A stretch of DNA of 36,626 nucleotides from Dehalococcoidia bacterium (GTDB lineage: Bacteria > Chloroflexota > Dehalococcoidia > Lucifugimonadales > UBA3495), in assembly GCA_022450395.1 (NCBI GenBank), contig JAKUQE010000030.1, positions 1 to 36,626 of the forward strand. Direction: 5' to 3'. Both the position numbers and the translations under genes were made by a program. Of the stretch, positions 6,394 to 14,591 are shown piece after piece. The notes below the pieces were generated by a model that worked only from the letters and a program-made list of their open reading frames with translations, was not told the DNA's origin and ran no database searches. Position 1 is the first letter of the stretch. Each line of letters starts with the position of its first letter.

Positions 6394-9333
6394 ATGGCCT
6401 CCACCACGGCAACCCGGGTTCACGGTAAAGAACGAGAAGAATTGGCGGAGATCCTGCGGAAGCGGGTCTCCGGAGAGGTCCGTTTCGACGCCTTCTCCAG
6501 GGTGCTGTACAGCACCGACGCCAGCATCTACCAGATGGAGCCAGTGGGAGTGGTGATTCCCCGGAACGTGGACGATGTGCTGGCGGTGATGGAGGTCGCG
6601 CGAGAGAACAATATCCCGGTGCTTCCCCGGGGCGGCGGGACTAGCCTGGCCGGCCAAACGGTCAACCATGCGATAGTCCTAGACTTCAGCAAATACCTCA
6701 ACCAGGTGCTGGAAACCAACCCCGAAGAAGGCTGGGCAAGGGTCCAACCGGGAATCGTCCTTGACCAGCTCAACCGGCAACTTGCCCCCCATGGGTTGAT
6801 GTACGCCCCCGACCCCACCACTTCCAGCCGCGCCTGTATCGGCGGAGGCATCGGCAACAACACCTGTGGCGCCCATTCGGTGATCTACGGCAAATCTCTG
6901 GATCACATCTTAGAAGTGGACGCCGTACTTACCGACGGCTCCCAAGCCCATTTCAGGACCCTGGAATCCCACGAACTGGAGGCCAAGCTGAGCGGAACTG
7001 GGCTGGAAGCGGACATCTACCGGGGCGTCCGGCGCATCGCCCAGGACAACCTTCAGGAGATCAAGACCCGTTACCCCAACATCATGCGGCGGGTCAGCGG
7101 CTACAACCTGGACGAGTTTTTAAGTGACGACTCCTTCAACATGACGCGCATGGTCGTGGGGTCCGAGGGGACACTCTGCGTGGTCACCGAGGCCAAGGTC
7201 AATCTGGTGCCCCGGCCAACTATGACGGCATTGTCGATCCTCCATTTCGCCGATATCGTGCAAGCCAGCGAAGCCATCGTGAAGGTGCTGCAACACAGTC
7301 CATCCTCGGTGGAGGTAATGGACAACATTCTACTCCAACGGTCCCGGGAGTCCCTTGGCCACTCCGCAGACCTGTCCTTCATCGAAGGCGACCCAGGAGC
7401 ATTGCTGGCAGTGGAGTTTTACGGCGAGTCGGAAGCGGAGTTAATCGCGAAAACCCGCTCCCTGAAAGACGACATCGAGGGCAAGGGCTTGGCCTACGCC
7501 TGCGTCAACGTGCTGGACCAGCCGGGCCAGAACCGGGTTTGGAACCTCAGAAAGGGTGGATTGGGTTTGCTCATGAGCATCCACGGCGACGCCAAACCCC
7601 TGCCCTTTGTTGAGGACACGGCGGTTGATCCGGAGAAACTGGGGCCCTTCGTGCGTAGGTTCGATGAGATCGTGCGCAGCCACGGCACTGAGGCCGCCTA
7701 CTACGGCCATGCCAGCGTGGGTTGTCTGCACATCCGTCCCTTGGTCAGCCTGAAAGACTCGCAAGGCGTGGCCACCATGGTCGCCATCTCCGACGAGATC
7801 AGCGACCTAGTGAAAGAGTTCGGCGGCTCCCTGAGCGGGGAGCACGGCGACGGGATAGTGCGGGGCGTTTACACCGAAAAGATGTTCGGGCCGGAGATAT
7901 ACCAGGCATTCCAGGAACTAAAGAATACTTTCGACCCTCAAGGAATCATGAATCCCGGCAAGATCATCAATTGCCCGCCGATGACCGAGAACCTGCGTTA
8001 CGGCCCAGACTATCAAGCCCATTCCATCACGTCCAAGCTGGACTTTTCCACCGACACCAACTTTGCGGGCGCGGTGGAGATGTGCAACGGCATGGGCGCA
8101 TGCCGCAAGCTGGAGGGCACCATGTGCCCTTCATACATGGCTACCCGCGATGAAGAGCACTCTACCCGGGGCCGGGCCAACCTACTGCGCGCCGCTATGT
8201 CGGGGGCATTGCCGGAAGGTACAATGACCAGCAGACGGCTGTTCGACGCTCTAGACCTTTGCCTTGAGTGCAAAGGATGCAAAGCAGACTGCGACTCCGG
8301 CGTGGACATGGCCAAACTCAAGTACGAGTTCTTGGACCACTACTTCCAAGCCAACGGGCTACCTTTCAGAAACAAGATCTTCGGCCGCATCAACCTGGTT
8401 AGTCAGTGGGGCAGCCGGTTCGCCCCATTGTCCAACTGGGCTTCCCAAAATCCCATCGGCAGATTCTTCGCCGGGCTGGTGCTGGGGATCCATCCACGCC
8501 GGTCACTGCCATCCTTCGCCAGGGAAACCTTGCCCAAGTGGTTTGAACGGCGGGACCAAACCTCCCTTTCCTCCCCCTTTGGTAAAGGGGGACCGAGGGG
8601 GATTTCCGTTACGACAAATACTGTCGTCCTGTTCAACGACACCTTCATGAACTACAACTATCCCCAAGTGGGAAAGGCCGCAGTGGAGCTGCTTGAGGCT
8701 GCCGGGCTCCGAGTCGTATTGGCCAACGGCGGCTGCTGCGGCCGGCCAATGTTATCCAAGGGTATGCTAGACGAGGCGTCGGCCCACGCCCGCGCCAACG
8801 TGGACCTGCTCTACCCCTACGCCGAACAAGGCATACCAATCATCGGTTGTGAACCGAGTTGTCTACTGACCTTCCGCGACGAGTACCCCGAGTTGGTCAA
8901 GAACGACAAGGCCCAAAAGGTGGCCGAGAACAGCTACATGATCGACGAATTTCTGACGATGCTGGCTGAAAAAGGGGAACTGCGACTGGAATTCAAGGAC
9001 CTGGGGAAAAAGATCCTGTTCCACGGCCATTGCCACCAGAAGTCCCTGGTGGGTACCGACTCCTCTTTGGCCGCCTTGCGGCTGCCGCCGGGCAACGAGG
9101 TGGAGTTGATCAACGCCGGTTGCTGCGGCATGGCCGGGTCCTTCGGATTCGAGAAGGAACATTACCAGCTTTCCATGGACATCGGGGCCCAAGCGCTATT
9201 CCCGGCGGTGAACGCCAAGGGTGAGGACTGGGAAGTAGCGGTGATGGGGGTGTCCTGCCGCCAGCAGATCGAGCATGGCACGGGCCGTCCGGCCCGCCAC
9301 TTGGTCGAAGTGCTCCGGGACTCCCTGGCCTGA
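6394..9333 (+). CDS. FAD-linked oxidase fused to Fe-S/CCG domains (GlcD-GlcF type, YdiJ-like)
   Basis: Membrane-associated 2-hydroxyacid dehydrogenase type protein joining GlcD and GlcF functions in one chain of 979 residues. Order: FAD_binding_4 domain (about 35-215; VLPRGGGTSLAGQTV, SRACIGGGIGNNTCGAHS), FAD-oxidase C domain (about 250-530; SGEHGDGIVRGVYTEKMFG), a ferredoxin-like region with CNGMGACRKLEGTMCP and CLECKGCKADCDSGVD, then two CCG domains (NGGCCGRPM with GCEPSC; HGHCHQKSL with NAGCCGMAGSFG). These bind FAD and 4Fe-4S clusters and pass electrons from D-lactate, glycolate or a similar acid to the quinone pool. GTG at 6388 is in frame, but ATG 6394 has AGAGG at better spacing. Residues about 727-738 are encoded by a family B palindrome, in the linker before the first CCG domain; the frame survives. 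Substrate undetermined. Confidence 0.93.
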   Translation: MASTTATRVHGKEREELAEILRKRVSGEVRFDAFSRVLYSTDASIYQMEPVGVVIPRNVDDVLAVMEVARENNIPVLPRGGGTSLAGQTVNHAIVLDFSKYLNQVLETNPEEGWARVQPGIVLDQLNRQLAPHGLMYAPDPTTSSRACIGGGIGNNTCGAHSVIYGKSLDHILEVDAVLTDGSQAHFRTLESHELEAKLSGTGLEADIYRGVRRIAQDNLQEIKTRYPNIMRRVSGYNLDEFLSDDSFNMTRMVVGSEGTLCVVTEAKVNLVPRPTMTALSILHFADIVQASEAIVKVLQHSPSSVEVMDNILLQRSRESLGHSADLSFIEGDPGALLAVEFYGESEAELIAKTRSLKDDIEGKGLAYACVNVLDQPGQNRVWNLRKGGLGLLMSIHGDAKPLPFVEDTAVDPEKLGPFVRRFDEIVRSHGTEAAYYGHASVGCLHIRPLVSLKDSQGVATMVAISDEISDLVKEFGGSLSGEHGDGIVRGVYTEKMFGPEIYQAFQELKNTFDPQGIMNPGKIINCPPMTENLRYGPDYQAHSITSKLDFSTDTNFAGAVEMCNGMGACRKLEGTMCPSYMATRDEEHSTRGRANLLRAAMSGALPEGTMTSRRLFDALDLCLECKGCKADCDSGVDMAKLKYEFLDHYFQANGLPFRNKIFGRINLVSQWGSRFAPLSNWASQNPIGRFFAGLVLGIHPRRSLPSFARETLPKWFERRDQTSLSSPFGKGGPRGISVTTNTVVLFNDTFMNYNYPQVGKAAVELLEAAGLRVVLANGGCCGRPMLSKGMLDEASAHARANVDLLYPYAEQGIPIIGCEPSCLLTFRDEYPELVKNDKAQKVAENSYMIDEFLTMLAEKGELRLEFKDLGKKILFHGHCHQKSLVGTDSSLAALRLPPGNEVELINAGCCGMAGSFGFEKEHYQLSMDIGAQALFPAVNAKGEDWEVAVMGVSCRQQIEHGTGRPARHLVEVLRDSLA
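8572..8607. repeat. Family B palindrome inside the FAD/Fe-S oxidase gene, in frame
   Basis: TCCCCCTTTGGTAAAGGGGG followed by a second G-run (GAGGGGGATTTCC), as in the other family B copies. Here it encodes SPFGKGGPRGIS within the oxidase, between LPKWFERRDQ and the strand TVVLFNDTF. It does not interrupt the frame and falls in a linker rather than a cluster-binding domain. Confidence 0.85.
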
Positions 9334-9386
9334 AGCGCAAGTCTGGCGGTGAACGTGACGGCGGGCCGACGGTGTCCGAATAGAAG

Positions 9387-9425
9387 GGGGCGGCAAATTT
9401 TGGCATCCGGTTGCGCCGCCGCCCC
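9387..9425. terminator. Possible bidirectional terminator hairpin
   Basis: GGGGCGGC at 9387-9394 pairs perfectly with GCCGCCCC at 9418-9425 around a 23-base loop containing AAATTTT. It lies in the 102-base gap between two convergent genes, where a shared terminator is expected. There is no strong T-run after the stem in either direction, so Rho-independent function is uncertain. Confidence 0.35.
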
Positions 9426-9435
9426 GGTTCACCCT

Positions 9436-10341
9436 CTAATTCCCCACCGGCACCGGCACACCCGCGATCTTGCACTGAACGCTGCCTAGGGTGTTGCGGG
9501 ATGTGAAGAAAAGGGTCTTCCAATCGTCGCCGCCGAAGGCGACATTGGTGGTCGCGGTCTCGCCATGGGCGATGGTGCCCAGGTGCTTGCCGCTGGGATC
9601 CAGGACCCAGACGCCGCCGGAGCCGCCGCAGTAAACGTTCCCTTCCACGTCTACTTTCATGCCGTCGGGCACTCCCGGCCTGTCTCCCGACAGGTCGGCA
9701 AAGACCCGCTCGGACTGGATAGCCAGCGTGCCGTTGGGCAGCATATCGAAGGCGCGGATATGCCCTTTCCTGGTATCGTTGATGTACAGCACGCTTTCGT
9801 CGGGGGAAAACGCCAGACCGTTGGGGACGATAAAGTCGCCCACCAGCAGGGTCAAAGTCCCCAGGTCGGGCGTAACACGATACACGCCGGAGAAAGTCAG
9901 GTCCCACTGCTCCCGAGGCAAGGGACTGGTCCAGGGGTCGGTGAAGTAGATGGCCCCATCGGACTTGACGATCACGTCGTTGGGCCGGTTCAACCGTTGA
10001 CCGTTGAAGCTGTTAGCCACCACGGTGATACTGCCGTCAGGCTCTTGACGGGTCACCCGGCGGCTGTCGTGCTCGGCGGCCAATAGCCGTCCCTGCAGGT
10101 CCCGGGTAAGGCCGTTGGCCCGGTTGGTCGGCTCTTGGAAGAGGGTCACACCCTGGCCTTGGGCCCATTTCATCCGCCGGTTGTTGTGGATGTCGCTGAA
10201 GAGAAGGTAACTACCCTCCTTCCACCATAGCGGTCCTTCCGCCGGGCCTTCGCCGCCACCGTAGCCCTCTCCCAATTTTTCGATATTTTGACCGGATGAC
10301 ACGATTCGCTCTAACTCAGGCGCATTTTGTTCTATAGGCAT
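9436..10341 (-). CDS. SMP-30/gluconolactonase/LRE family beta-propeller hydrolase
   Basis: Six-bladed beta-propeller of the SMP-30/gluconolactonase family, metal-dependent lactone hydrolases. Signatures: EGPLWWKEGSYLLFSDIHNN with the first metal-ligand Glu, RLNRPNDVIVKSDGAIYFTDP with the Asn ligand, and NGLAFSPDESVLYINDT with the Asp ligand; further PDGMKVDVEGNVYCGG. At 301 residues it is normal length. The start ATG 10341 has AGGAG six bases upstream. A TATAAT box lies at 10388-10393 (reverse complement) but without a good -35. Substrate may be a sugar lactone; no sugar pathway genes are adjacent to settle it. The gene is convergent with the oxidase. Confidence 0.9.
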   Translation of the reverse strand: MPIEQNAPELERIVSSGQNIEKLGEGYGGGEGPAEGPLWWKEGSYLLFSDIHNNRRMKWAQGQGVTLFQEPTNRANGLTRDLQGRLLAAEHDSRRVTRQEPDGSITVVANSFNGQRLNRPNDVIVKSDGAIYFTDPWTSPLPREQWDLTFSGVYRVTPDLGTLTLLVGDFIVPNGLAFSPDESVLYINDTRKGHIRAFDMLPNGTLAIQSERVFADLSGDRPGVPDGMKVDVEGNVYCGGSGGVWVLDPSGKHLGTIAHGETATTNVAFGGDDWKTLFFTSRNTLGSVQCKIAGVPVPVGN

Positions 10342-10416
10342 CTAAATCTCCTAATCTTGCAAACTGCTCGTGGCTGAACCACCGGGCATTATAATACCAA
10401 TTTCGTGCCAGCGACG

Positions 10417-10486
10417 GCCCTCACCCCGACCCCGATTCCATCGGTGTCTCCCCTCTCCCAGTGGGAGAGGGGCCGGGGGTGAGGGC
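10417..10486. repeat. Family C palindrome (GCCCTCACCCC ... GGGGTGAGGGC)
   Basis: The outer arms GCCCTCACCCC and GGGGGTGAGGGC and the inner arms CCCCTCTCCC and GGGAGAGGGG form a nested hairpin of about 70 bases in the gap between SMP-30 and the VOC gene. The same element occurs inside dnaE2 at 31641-31701. Confidence 0.85.
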
Positions 10487-10616
10487 ACACGGCATCCGGA
10501 ACACTTGCCACTCCTCAGAGCAGTCAATATAATGCCGTCATTCCACACAGCTTCACGTCCAAGATACAATCCATGATTGAAGATTGGCAAATACGGCAGG
10601 CTGAAGGAGGACCAAC

Positions 10617-10976
10617 ATGGCATTCAAGCTGAATCACGTCCATCTCAAGACCCCGGACCCGCAGAAGACAGCCCAGTTTTACGTGGACACTTTGGGGGCC
10701 AAGATCATCGGAGAAGCCGGTGCGAACGGGCTGCGCTTGGACCTGCACGGCCTCACGCTGAACGTCACCAGATTCATCGAAAGCCAGAAGCACGAGCAGA
10801 AGTACGGTATCGAGCACATAGCCCTCGATACCGACGACATGCCCGCTTTGGTTGCAAAACTCAAGGCCAGCGGGGCCAAGATTCTAGAGGAGACCACCGT
10901 GGGCAACGGCCGAAAGGTCTGCTTCTTCGAAGGCCCGGACGGTGTGCATCTAGAGTTCCTGGAAGTAGTCGATTAG
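10617..10976 (+). CDS. VOC superfamily (glyoxalase/dioxygenase-like) protein
   Basis: Vicinal-oxygen-chelate fold protein of 119 residues with paired beta-alpha-beta-beta-beta units. Start MAFKLNHVHLKTPDPQKTAQ is the usual opening with a metal-ligand His in the first strand; EHIALDTDDMP opens the second module, and the end VCFFEGPDGVHLEFLEVV carries the last ligand Glu. Candidate metal ligands are thus the first-strand His, EHIA His and LEFLE Glu. A GAAGGAGG site precedes the ATG at 10617. The family covers glyoxalase I, fosfomycin resistance proteins, dioxygenases and epimerases; the exact reaction is not readable. It stands alone, the next gene starting 171 bases later. Confidence 0.88.
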   Translation: MAFKLNHVHLKTPDPQKTAQFYVDTLGAKIIGEAGANGLRLDLHGLTLNVTRFIESQKHEQKYGIEHIALDTDDMPALVAKLKASGAKILEETTVGNGRKVCFFEGPDGVHLEFLEVVD

Positions 10977-11147
10977 CTTACCGGCCAGGCCTTGACCGGC
11001 CCCGCAACTAGGCGATCCAGGCCGGAGACTTGTTCTGCAGCGTGATCAGGACGAATGGTGTGGGAACGCGCCGTTCTTCATGAAGTTATCGGACTGCAGG
11101 TTGATATATAGGTCGGCACCCCATCCCGGAGCAAGGAGAGGTAATAC

Positions 11148-11798
11148 ATGCTTTATGAATTAAGGGTTTACGATGCCAGAGCAGGCAAACTGCCGGCGCT
11201 TAACGACCGCTTTGCCAACCATACCACCGGATTTTTCAAGGACCACGGCATCGGTATCATCGGGTTCTGGACCGCTGAGATCGGCACAAGTAATCAACTC
11301 ACCTATATGTTGAGCTTCGACAGCATGGCGGACCGGGAAGAGAAATGGGCCGCCTTTGGCGCCGACCCGAGATGGCAGGAAGTGAGGGCCGAGACGGAGA
11401 AGGACGGCCCTTTCGTCGATTCCGTCCAAAACAGCTTTTTACGGCTCACTCCCTACTCTCCGGAACCGCATATGACTACCGCCATCCAGGAGATGCGGGT
11501 TTACACCGCCATGCCCGGCAAGTTCCCCGCGTTGAACGAGCGATTCGCCAACCACACCATGAACCTGTTTGAAAAGCACGGTATCGAGAACGTGGGTTAT
11601 TGGACGGCCGACGTGGGCACCAGTAACCAGCTCACCTACATGTTGGGGTACGACGGTCTGGGTGACCGGGAAGAGAAATGGGGAGCGTTCGGCTCGGACC
11701 CGGAATGGCACAAGGCCCGTGCCGCCTCGGAGGTCGACGGCCCTCTAAACCGCAGGGCTCAAAACAGTATCTTGCGAAGAACGTCCTATTCTCCATAG
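11148..11798 (+). CDS. NIPSNAP family protein with two tandem NIPSNAP domains
   Basis: Ferredoxin-like alpha+beta barrel protein made of two NIPSNAP domains. Residues 1-108 (MLYELRVYDARAGKLPALND) and 110-216 (AIQEMRVYTAMPGKFPALNE) are copies of one unit: both contain RFANHT, FWTA/YWTADVGTSNQLTYML, DREEKW-AFG and end in a Leu/Arg-rich SPYSP or TSYSP tail. Human NIPSNAPs act in mitochondria, but the bacterial role is unknown; many sit in catabolic clusters, and the fold resembles small dimeric oxygenases. The ATG at 11148 has GGAGAGG upstream. The duplication is recent enough that long identical strings remain. No partner gene is obvious. Confidence 0.9.
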   Translation: MLYELRVYDARAGKLPALNDRFANHTTGFFKDHGIGIIGFWTAEIGTSNQLTYMLSFDSMADREEKWAAFGADPRWQEVRAETEKDGPFVDSVQNSFLRLTPYSPEPHMTTAIQEMRVYTAMPGKFPALNERFANHTMNLFEKHGIENVGYWTADVGTSNQLTYMLGYDGLGDREEKWGAFGSDPEWHKARAASEVDGPLNRRAQNSILRRTSYSP

Positions 11799-11847
11799 GC
11801 GGACGCTTCGCCCGTCGCTTTAAACGATTGTGGATGCGCCGATTAAG

Positions 11848-11915
11848 CCCTTCGACAAGCTCAGACGAACGGTTAAAAAATTCTGCTAACGTTCGTGGTG
11901 AGCCTGTCGAACCAC
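11848..11915. repeat. Family A paired palindrome (long hairpin)
   Basis: The left arm CCCTTCGACAAGCTCAGACG (11848-11867 and on to CGG) and the right arm GTTCGTGGTGAGCCTGTCGA (from 11891, ending ACCAC) are near reverse complements around an 18-base A-rich loop. It lies between the NIPSNAP and MFS genes, both on the plus strand, and can form a long stem in the transcript. Confidence 0.85.
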
Positions 11916-12019
11916 TTTTCGGTACGGTTTACAGATAGCCTGGCCAGGGACCTTCGTATAGTTCGGGCACAGTGATTGGCCCGGCGGGCCGTGAGATCTG
12001 CCGCACGGCCTCGGAATTT

Positions 12020-12024
12020 AGGAG
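12020..12024 (+). promoter_or_regulatory. Ribosome-binding site that decides the MFS start
   Basis: AGGAG, eight bases before GTG at 12033. The TTG further upstream at 11976 and the ATG at 12066 in the same frame have no comparable site, so GTG 12033 is preferred. Confidence 0.6.
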
Positions 12025-12032
12025 CAACGTTC

Positions 12033-13325
12033 GTGTCCAGCCTAACTAAATTGGGGCATGGAATCATGTCCCGATACTTGGCATCCATGGAATACCCGGA
12101 ATATCGTAAATTATGGCTGGCCACACTGTGCTCCCAGTCGGCTTCCTGGGCCTTGATCGTAGCCCGAGCCGCCCTGGTGTTTAATATGACCGGCTCGGCC
12201 ACATGGACCGGAGCCGTCACCTTCGCCGCTATGATTCCCTCGGTGTTGGTGTCGCCCGTGGCCGGATACCTGGCCGACCGTTTCGACCGCCGCACGGTGT
12301 TAGCCTATGCATATCTGGTCAACGTGGGCGATAACCTGGTTCTGGCCATCCTGGTGGTGACTGGACTGGTCGAACCTTGGCATGTATTGATCTTGTCGGC
12401 CATCACCGGTTCGGGCCGGTCTACCCAGATGCCCGCCGCCCAGGCATTACTGGCCAACATGGTGCCCCGAGAGCGGCTGCTGAACGCCGTCGCCTTATAT
12501 CAGGCTACTTTCCACGGCTCCCGGTTCGTGGGCCCCTTCCTGATTCTGGTGGTGCTCTGGGCCACCGGCCACCAGGACTGGGTTTTCTTCTTGTGCGCCG
12601 GTCTCTATGTTCTTGGTTTTACCACGATCTTGACGGTAAAAACCGCGTCTCGGGGTGCGATGCAAGCGGGGAAGTTCCGGGAGATGTTCTTGGGTAACTT
12701 GATGGCCGGGCTGAGCTATATGTACCGGCATCCCTTGATCCTTTCCCTGGTGCTGCTGGTGGTAGCTCATTGCGGCATGACGATGTCCTTCGAGTCCCTT
12801 TTCCCAGTATTCGCCCAGGACAAATTGAACATGGAAGGCAGCGCCGCGGTCCTGAACGGGTTCAGCTACCTAATGGTGGCCTTTGGAGTAGCGGCCCTGG
12901 TGGCGGCGTTGATGTTAGCCGGCGTGAGAAGCGAGGCGGCAAGGGGCAGATGGTTGCTTGGGCTTGGGGTATTCAGCGGCGCCAGCGCCGTTGCTTTAGC
13001 TATGTCGCCCAACCTTCCCTTGGCCATCTTGTCGGTGGCGGCGATGGGTTTTGCCCAGGGCGGGTTCATGACGCTGAGCCATGCCTTGCTCCAGACCATC
13101 GCGCCGGACGAGATCAGGGGCCGGATGCTGGGTGTCTACAGTTGGCACACCAACGGCACGATGGCCGGTTTCAACTTGGTCAACGGGGCGCTGGCTGGGT
13201 TGACCGGTTTGTCGGCGCCACTGATCCTGGGAGCCGGCGGATTAGCATTCTTGGTGATAATGACGCTAAGCTTCGGCCGCGTCCCTCTGCGCCAGCTTTA
13301 CGCCCGAGGCGTGGCGGCAACCTAA
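12033..13325 (+). CDS. MFS transporter (EntS-like, MFS_3 family)
   Basis: Inner-membrane permease of the major facilitator superfamily, group of the enterobactin exporter EntS and related drug/metabolite exporters. From GTG 12033 it has 430 residues; the conserved opening is YLASMEYPEYRKLWLATLCS. About 12 hydrophobic segments can be followed. The cytoplasmic loop 2-3 motif is GYLADRFDRRTVL, the usual G-x-LADR-D-RR signature; motif C-like glycine-rich helices follow (LILSAITGSGRSTQMPAAQA, LLNAVALYQATFHGSRFVGP). The C-half has GFAQGGFMTLSHALLQ and PDEIRGRMLGVYSW, matching the RGR loop of this family. Substrate not assignable; no siderophore genes are near. Confidence 0.9.
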   Translation: MSSLTKLGHGIMSRYLASMEYPEYRKLWLATLCSQSASWALIVARAALVFNMTGSATWTGAVTFAAMIPSVLVSPVAGYLADRFDRRTVLAYAYLVNVGDNLVLAILVVTGLVEPWHVLILSAITGSGRSTQMPAAQALLANMVPRERLLNAVALYQATFHGSRFVGPFLILVVLWATGHQDWVFFLCAGLYVLGFTTILTVKTASRGAMQAGKFREMFLGNLMAGLSYMYRHPLILSLVLLVVAHCGMTMSFESLFPVFAQDKLNMEGSAAVLNGFSYLMVAFGVAALVAALMLAGVRSEAARGRWLLGLGVFSGASAVALAMSPNLPLAILSVAAMGFAQGGFMTLSHALLQTIAPDEIRGRMLGVYSWHTNGTMAGFNLVNGALAGLTGLSAPLILGAGGLAFLVIMTLSFGRVPLRQLYARGVAAT

Positions 13326-13374
13326 CCGGAGAGCAAGCACACCATCGCCGTATTTACCATCTGATTCAGACCGG

Positions 13375-13452
13375 TTACATGGTATTGGCTTCGATGGCCC
13401 GAATCAATTCCGATGGGGTGGGGTCTAGGAGTATGTTATCCATGCTGGGCAT
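13375..13452 (-). pseudogene. Possible remnant of a GNAT-like gene
   Basis: A minus-strand reading frame ends with MPSMDNILLDPTPSELIRAI and then EANTM before a stop at 13375. The string MDNILLDPTPSELIRAIEAN resembles the N-terminus of some GNAT acetyltransferases, but only 26 codons are present and no acetyl-CoA-binding motif follows. The frame is open upstream without a start. It may be a decayed gene end in the 262-base gap between the MFS and deacetylase genes. Recognition rests on one short string and is weak. Confidence 0.22.
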
Positions 13453-13587
13453 GCTCGGCGGCTCCCCCGTCAGGTTTATCCGGGCCAGGCTGATCTTCCG
13501 AAACGGGAGAGACGGCAGATTGATCCTTGAGACTATACAGGCGCTATCCGGACCCGATACTACGCCACATAGACCTATCTATATCAG

Positions 13588-14487
13588 TTACGATGACGCC
13601 GGTTGACTGTAATGTTCTAGCCACCAGCGGGCTATATCGATGCGCCGGGCGAACCAGACATCGGGAAACCCATTGGCGTACTCCAGGAACCGCCGCACGG
13701 CCCGAGAACGGCCAGGACGGCCGGCGATGCGGCAGTGGAGGCCGACGGACATCATCTTTGGATGGGTCTGCCCCTCCTCATATAGACAGTCAAAGGTTTC
13801 TTTCAGATATTCGTAGAAGCCCTCGATAGAGACCAGACCCCCTCGCCAGAACCTGGCGTCATTCGTCTCAAAACTGTAAGGGACCACCAGCCAGGGTTTT
13901 TCCCGGACGGTAACGAAATAAGGCAGGTCGTCGTTCATGGAGCCGCTGTCGTATAGAAATCCCCCTTCTTCCACCACCAAGTCCCGGGTATTTATGCTGG
14001 GACCGTAGCGGGTGAACCAGCCCAAGGGCCTTTCACCAGTGGTTTTGCGCAGGGAGTCGACAGCCATCTGGATGGCCCGGCGCTCGGACTCCTTGTCCAT
14101 CAGGTGGTATTCCTCCCACCGGTAGCCGTGGCCGCACACTTCGTGTCCGCGGGCAATGACCTCCTTGGCTACTTCAGGGTTACGTTCCATAGCCAAGGCG
14201 CAGCTAAAGAAGGTGGACTTTACCTGATACCGGTCCAACAGGTCTAAAAGCCGCCAAACCCCAACCCGGCTGCCATATTCGAAGAACGACTCGTTGAACA
14301 GGTCCCGCTGGTCCGTGGGTACCGGTGAAGCCACTTCATTGTTTGTTTCGTGGTGGGGGCTCCCGTCCAGCAAGGAATACTCCGAGCCCTCTTCGTAATT
14401 TATAACGACGGATATGGCGATCTTAGCGTCGTTGGGCCAGCGCACCTGAGGCGGCGTCCGGCCGTATCCAATGAAATCCCGTTCCAT
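13588..14487 (-). CDS. Polysaccharide deacetylase family protein, PuuE-allantoinase-like
   Basis: NodB-fold carbohydrate esterase 4 relative. The opening YGRTPPQVRWPNDAKIAIS and the strand VVINYEEGSEYSLLDG are typical of the PuuE/cyclic-imide hydrolase branch, where the usual TFDDG motif is replaced by NYEEG. Other matches: VKSTFFSCALAMERNPEVAK, ARGHEVCGHGYRWEEYHLM with the histidine pair, GWFTRYGPSINTRDL, and a C-terminal SVGLHCRIAGRPGRSRAVRR. These proteins hydrolyse allantoin or cyclic imides, or similar amides, rather than sugars. At 299 residues it matches the family (about 300). No purine-degradation genes are near, so substrate is open. Start ATG 14487 has AGGA upstream. Confidence 0.85.
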   Translation of the reverse strand: MERDFIGYGRTPPQVRWPNDAKIAISVVINYEEGSEYSLLDGSPHHETNNEVASPVPTDQRDLFNESFFEYGSRVGVWRLLDLLDRYQVKSTFFSCALAMERNPEVAKEVIARGHEVCGHGYRWEEYHLMDKESERRAIQMAVDSLRKTTGERPLGWFTRYGPSINTRDLVVEEGGFLYDSGSMNDDLPYFVTVREKPWLVVPYSFETNDARFWRGGLVSIEGFYEYLKETFDCLYEEGQTHPKMMSVGLHCRIAGRPGRSRAVRRFLEYANGFPDVWFARRIDIARWWLEHYSQPASS

Positions 14488-14591
14488 GCTCCCTAATCCT
14501 CCTACCGCCGGCCCTGATAGCTGGGCCGGAAATCATTCCAGTTATGCCGGACCATGTTAGCGGTTATACATTGGACAGACAAACGGCGCGA

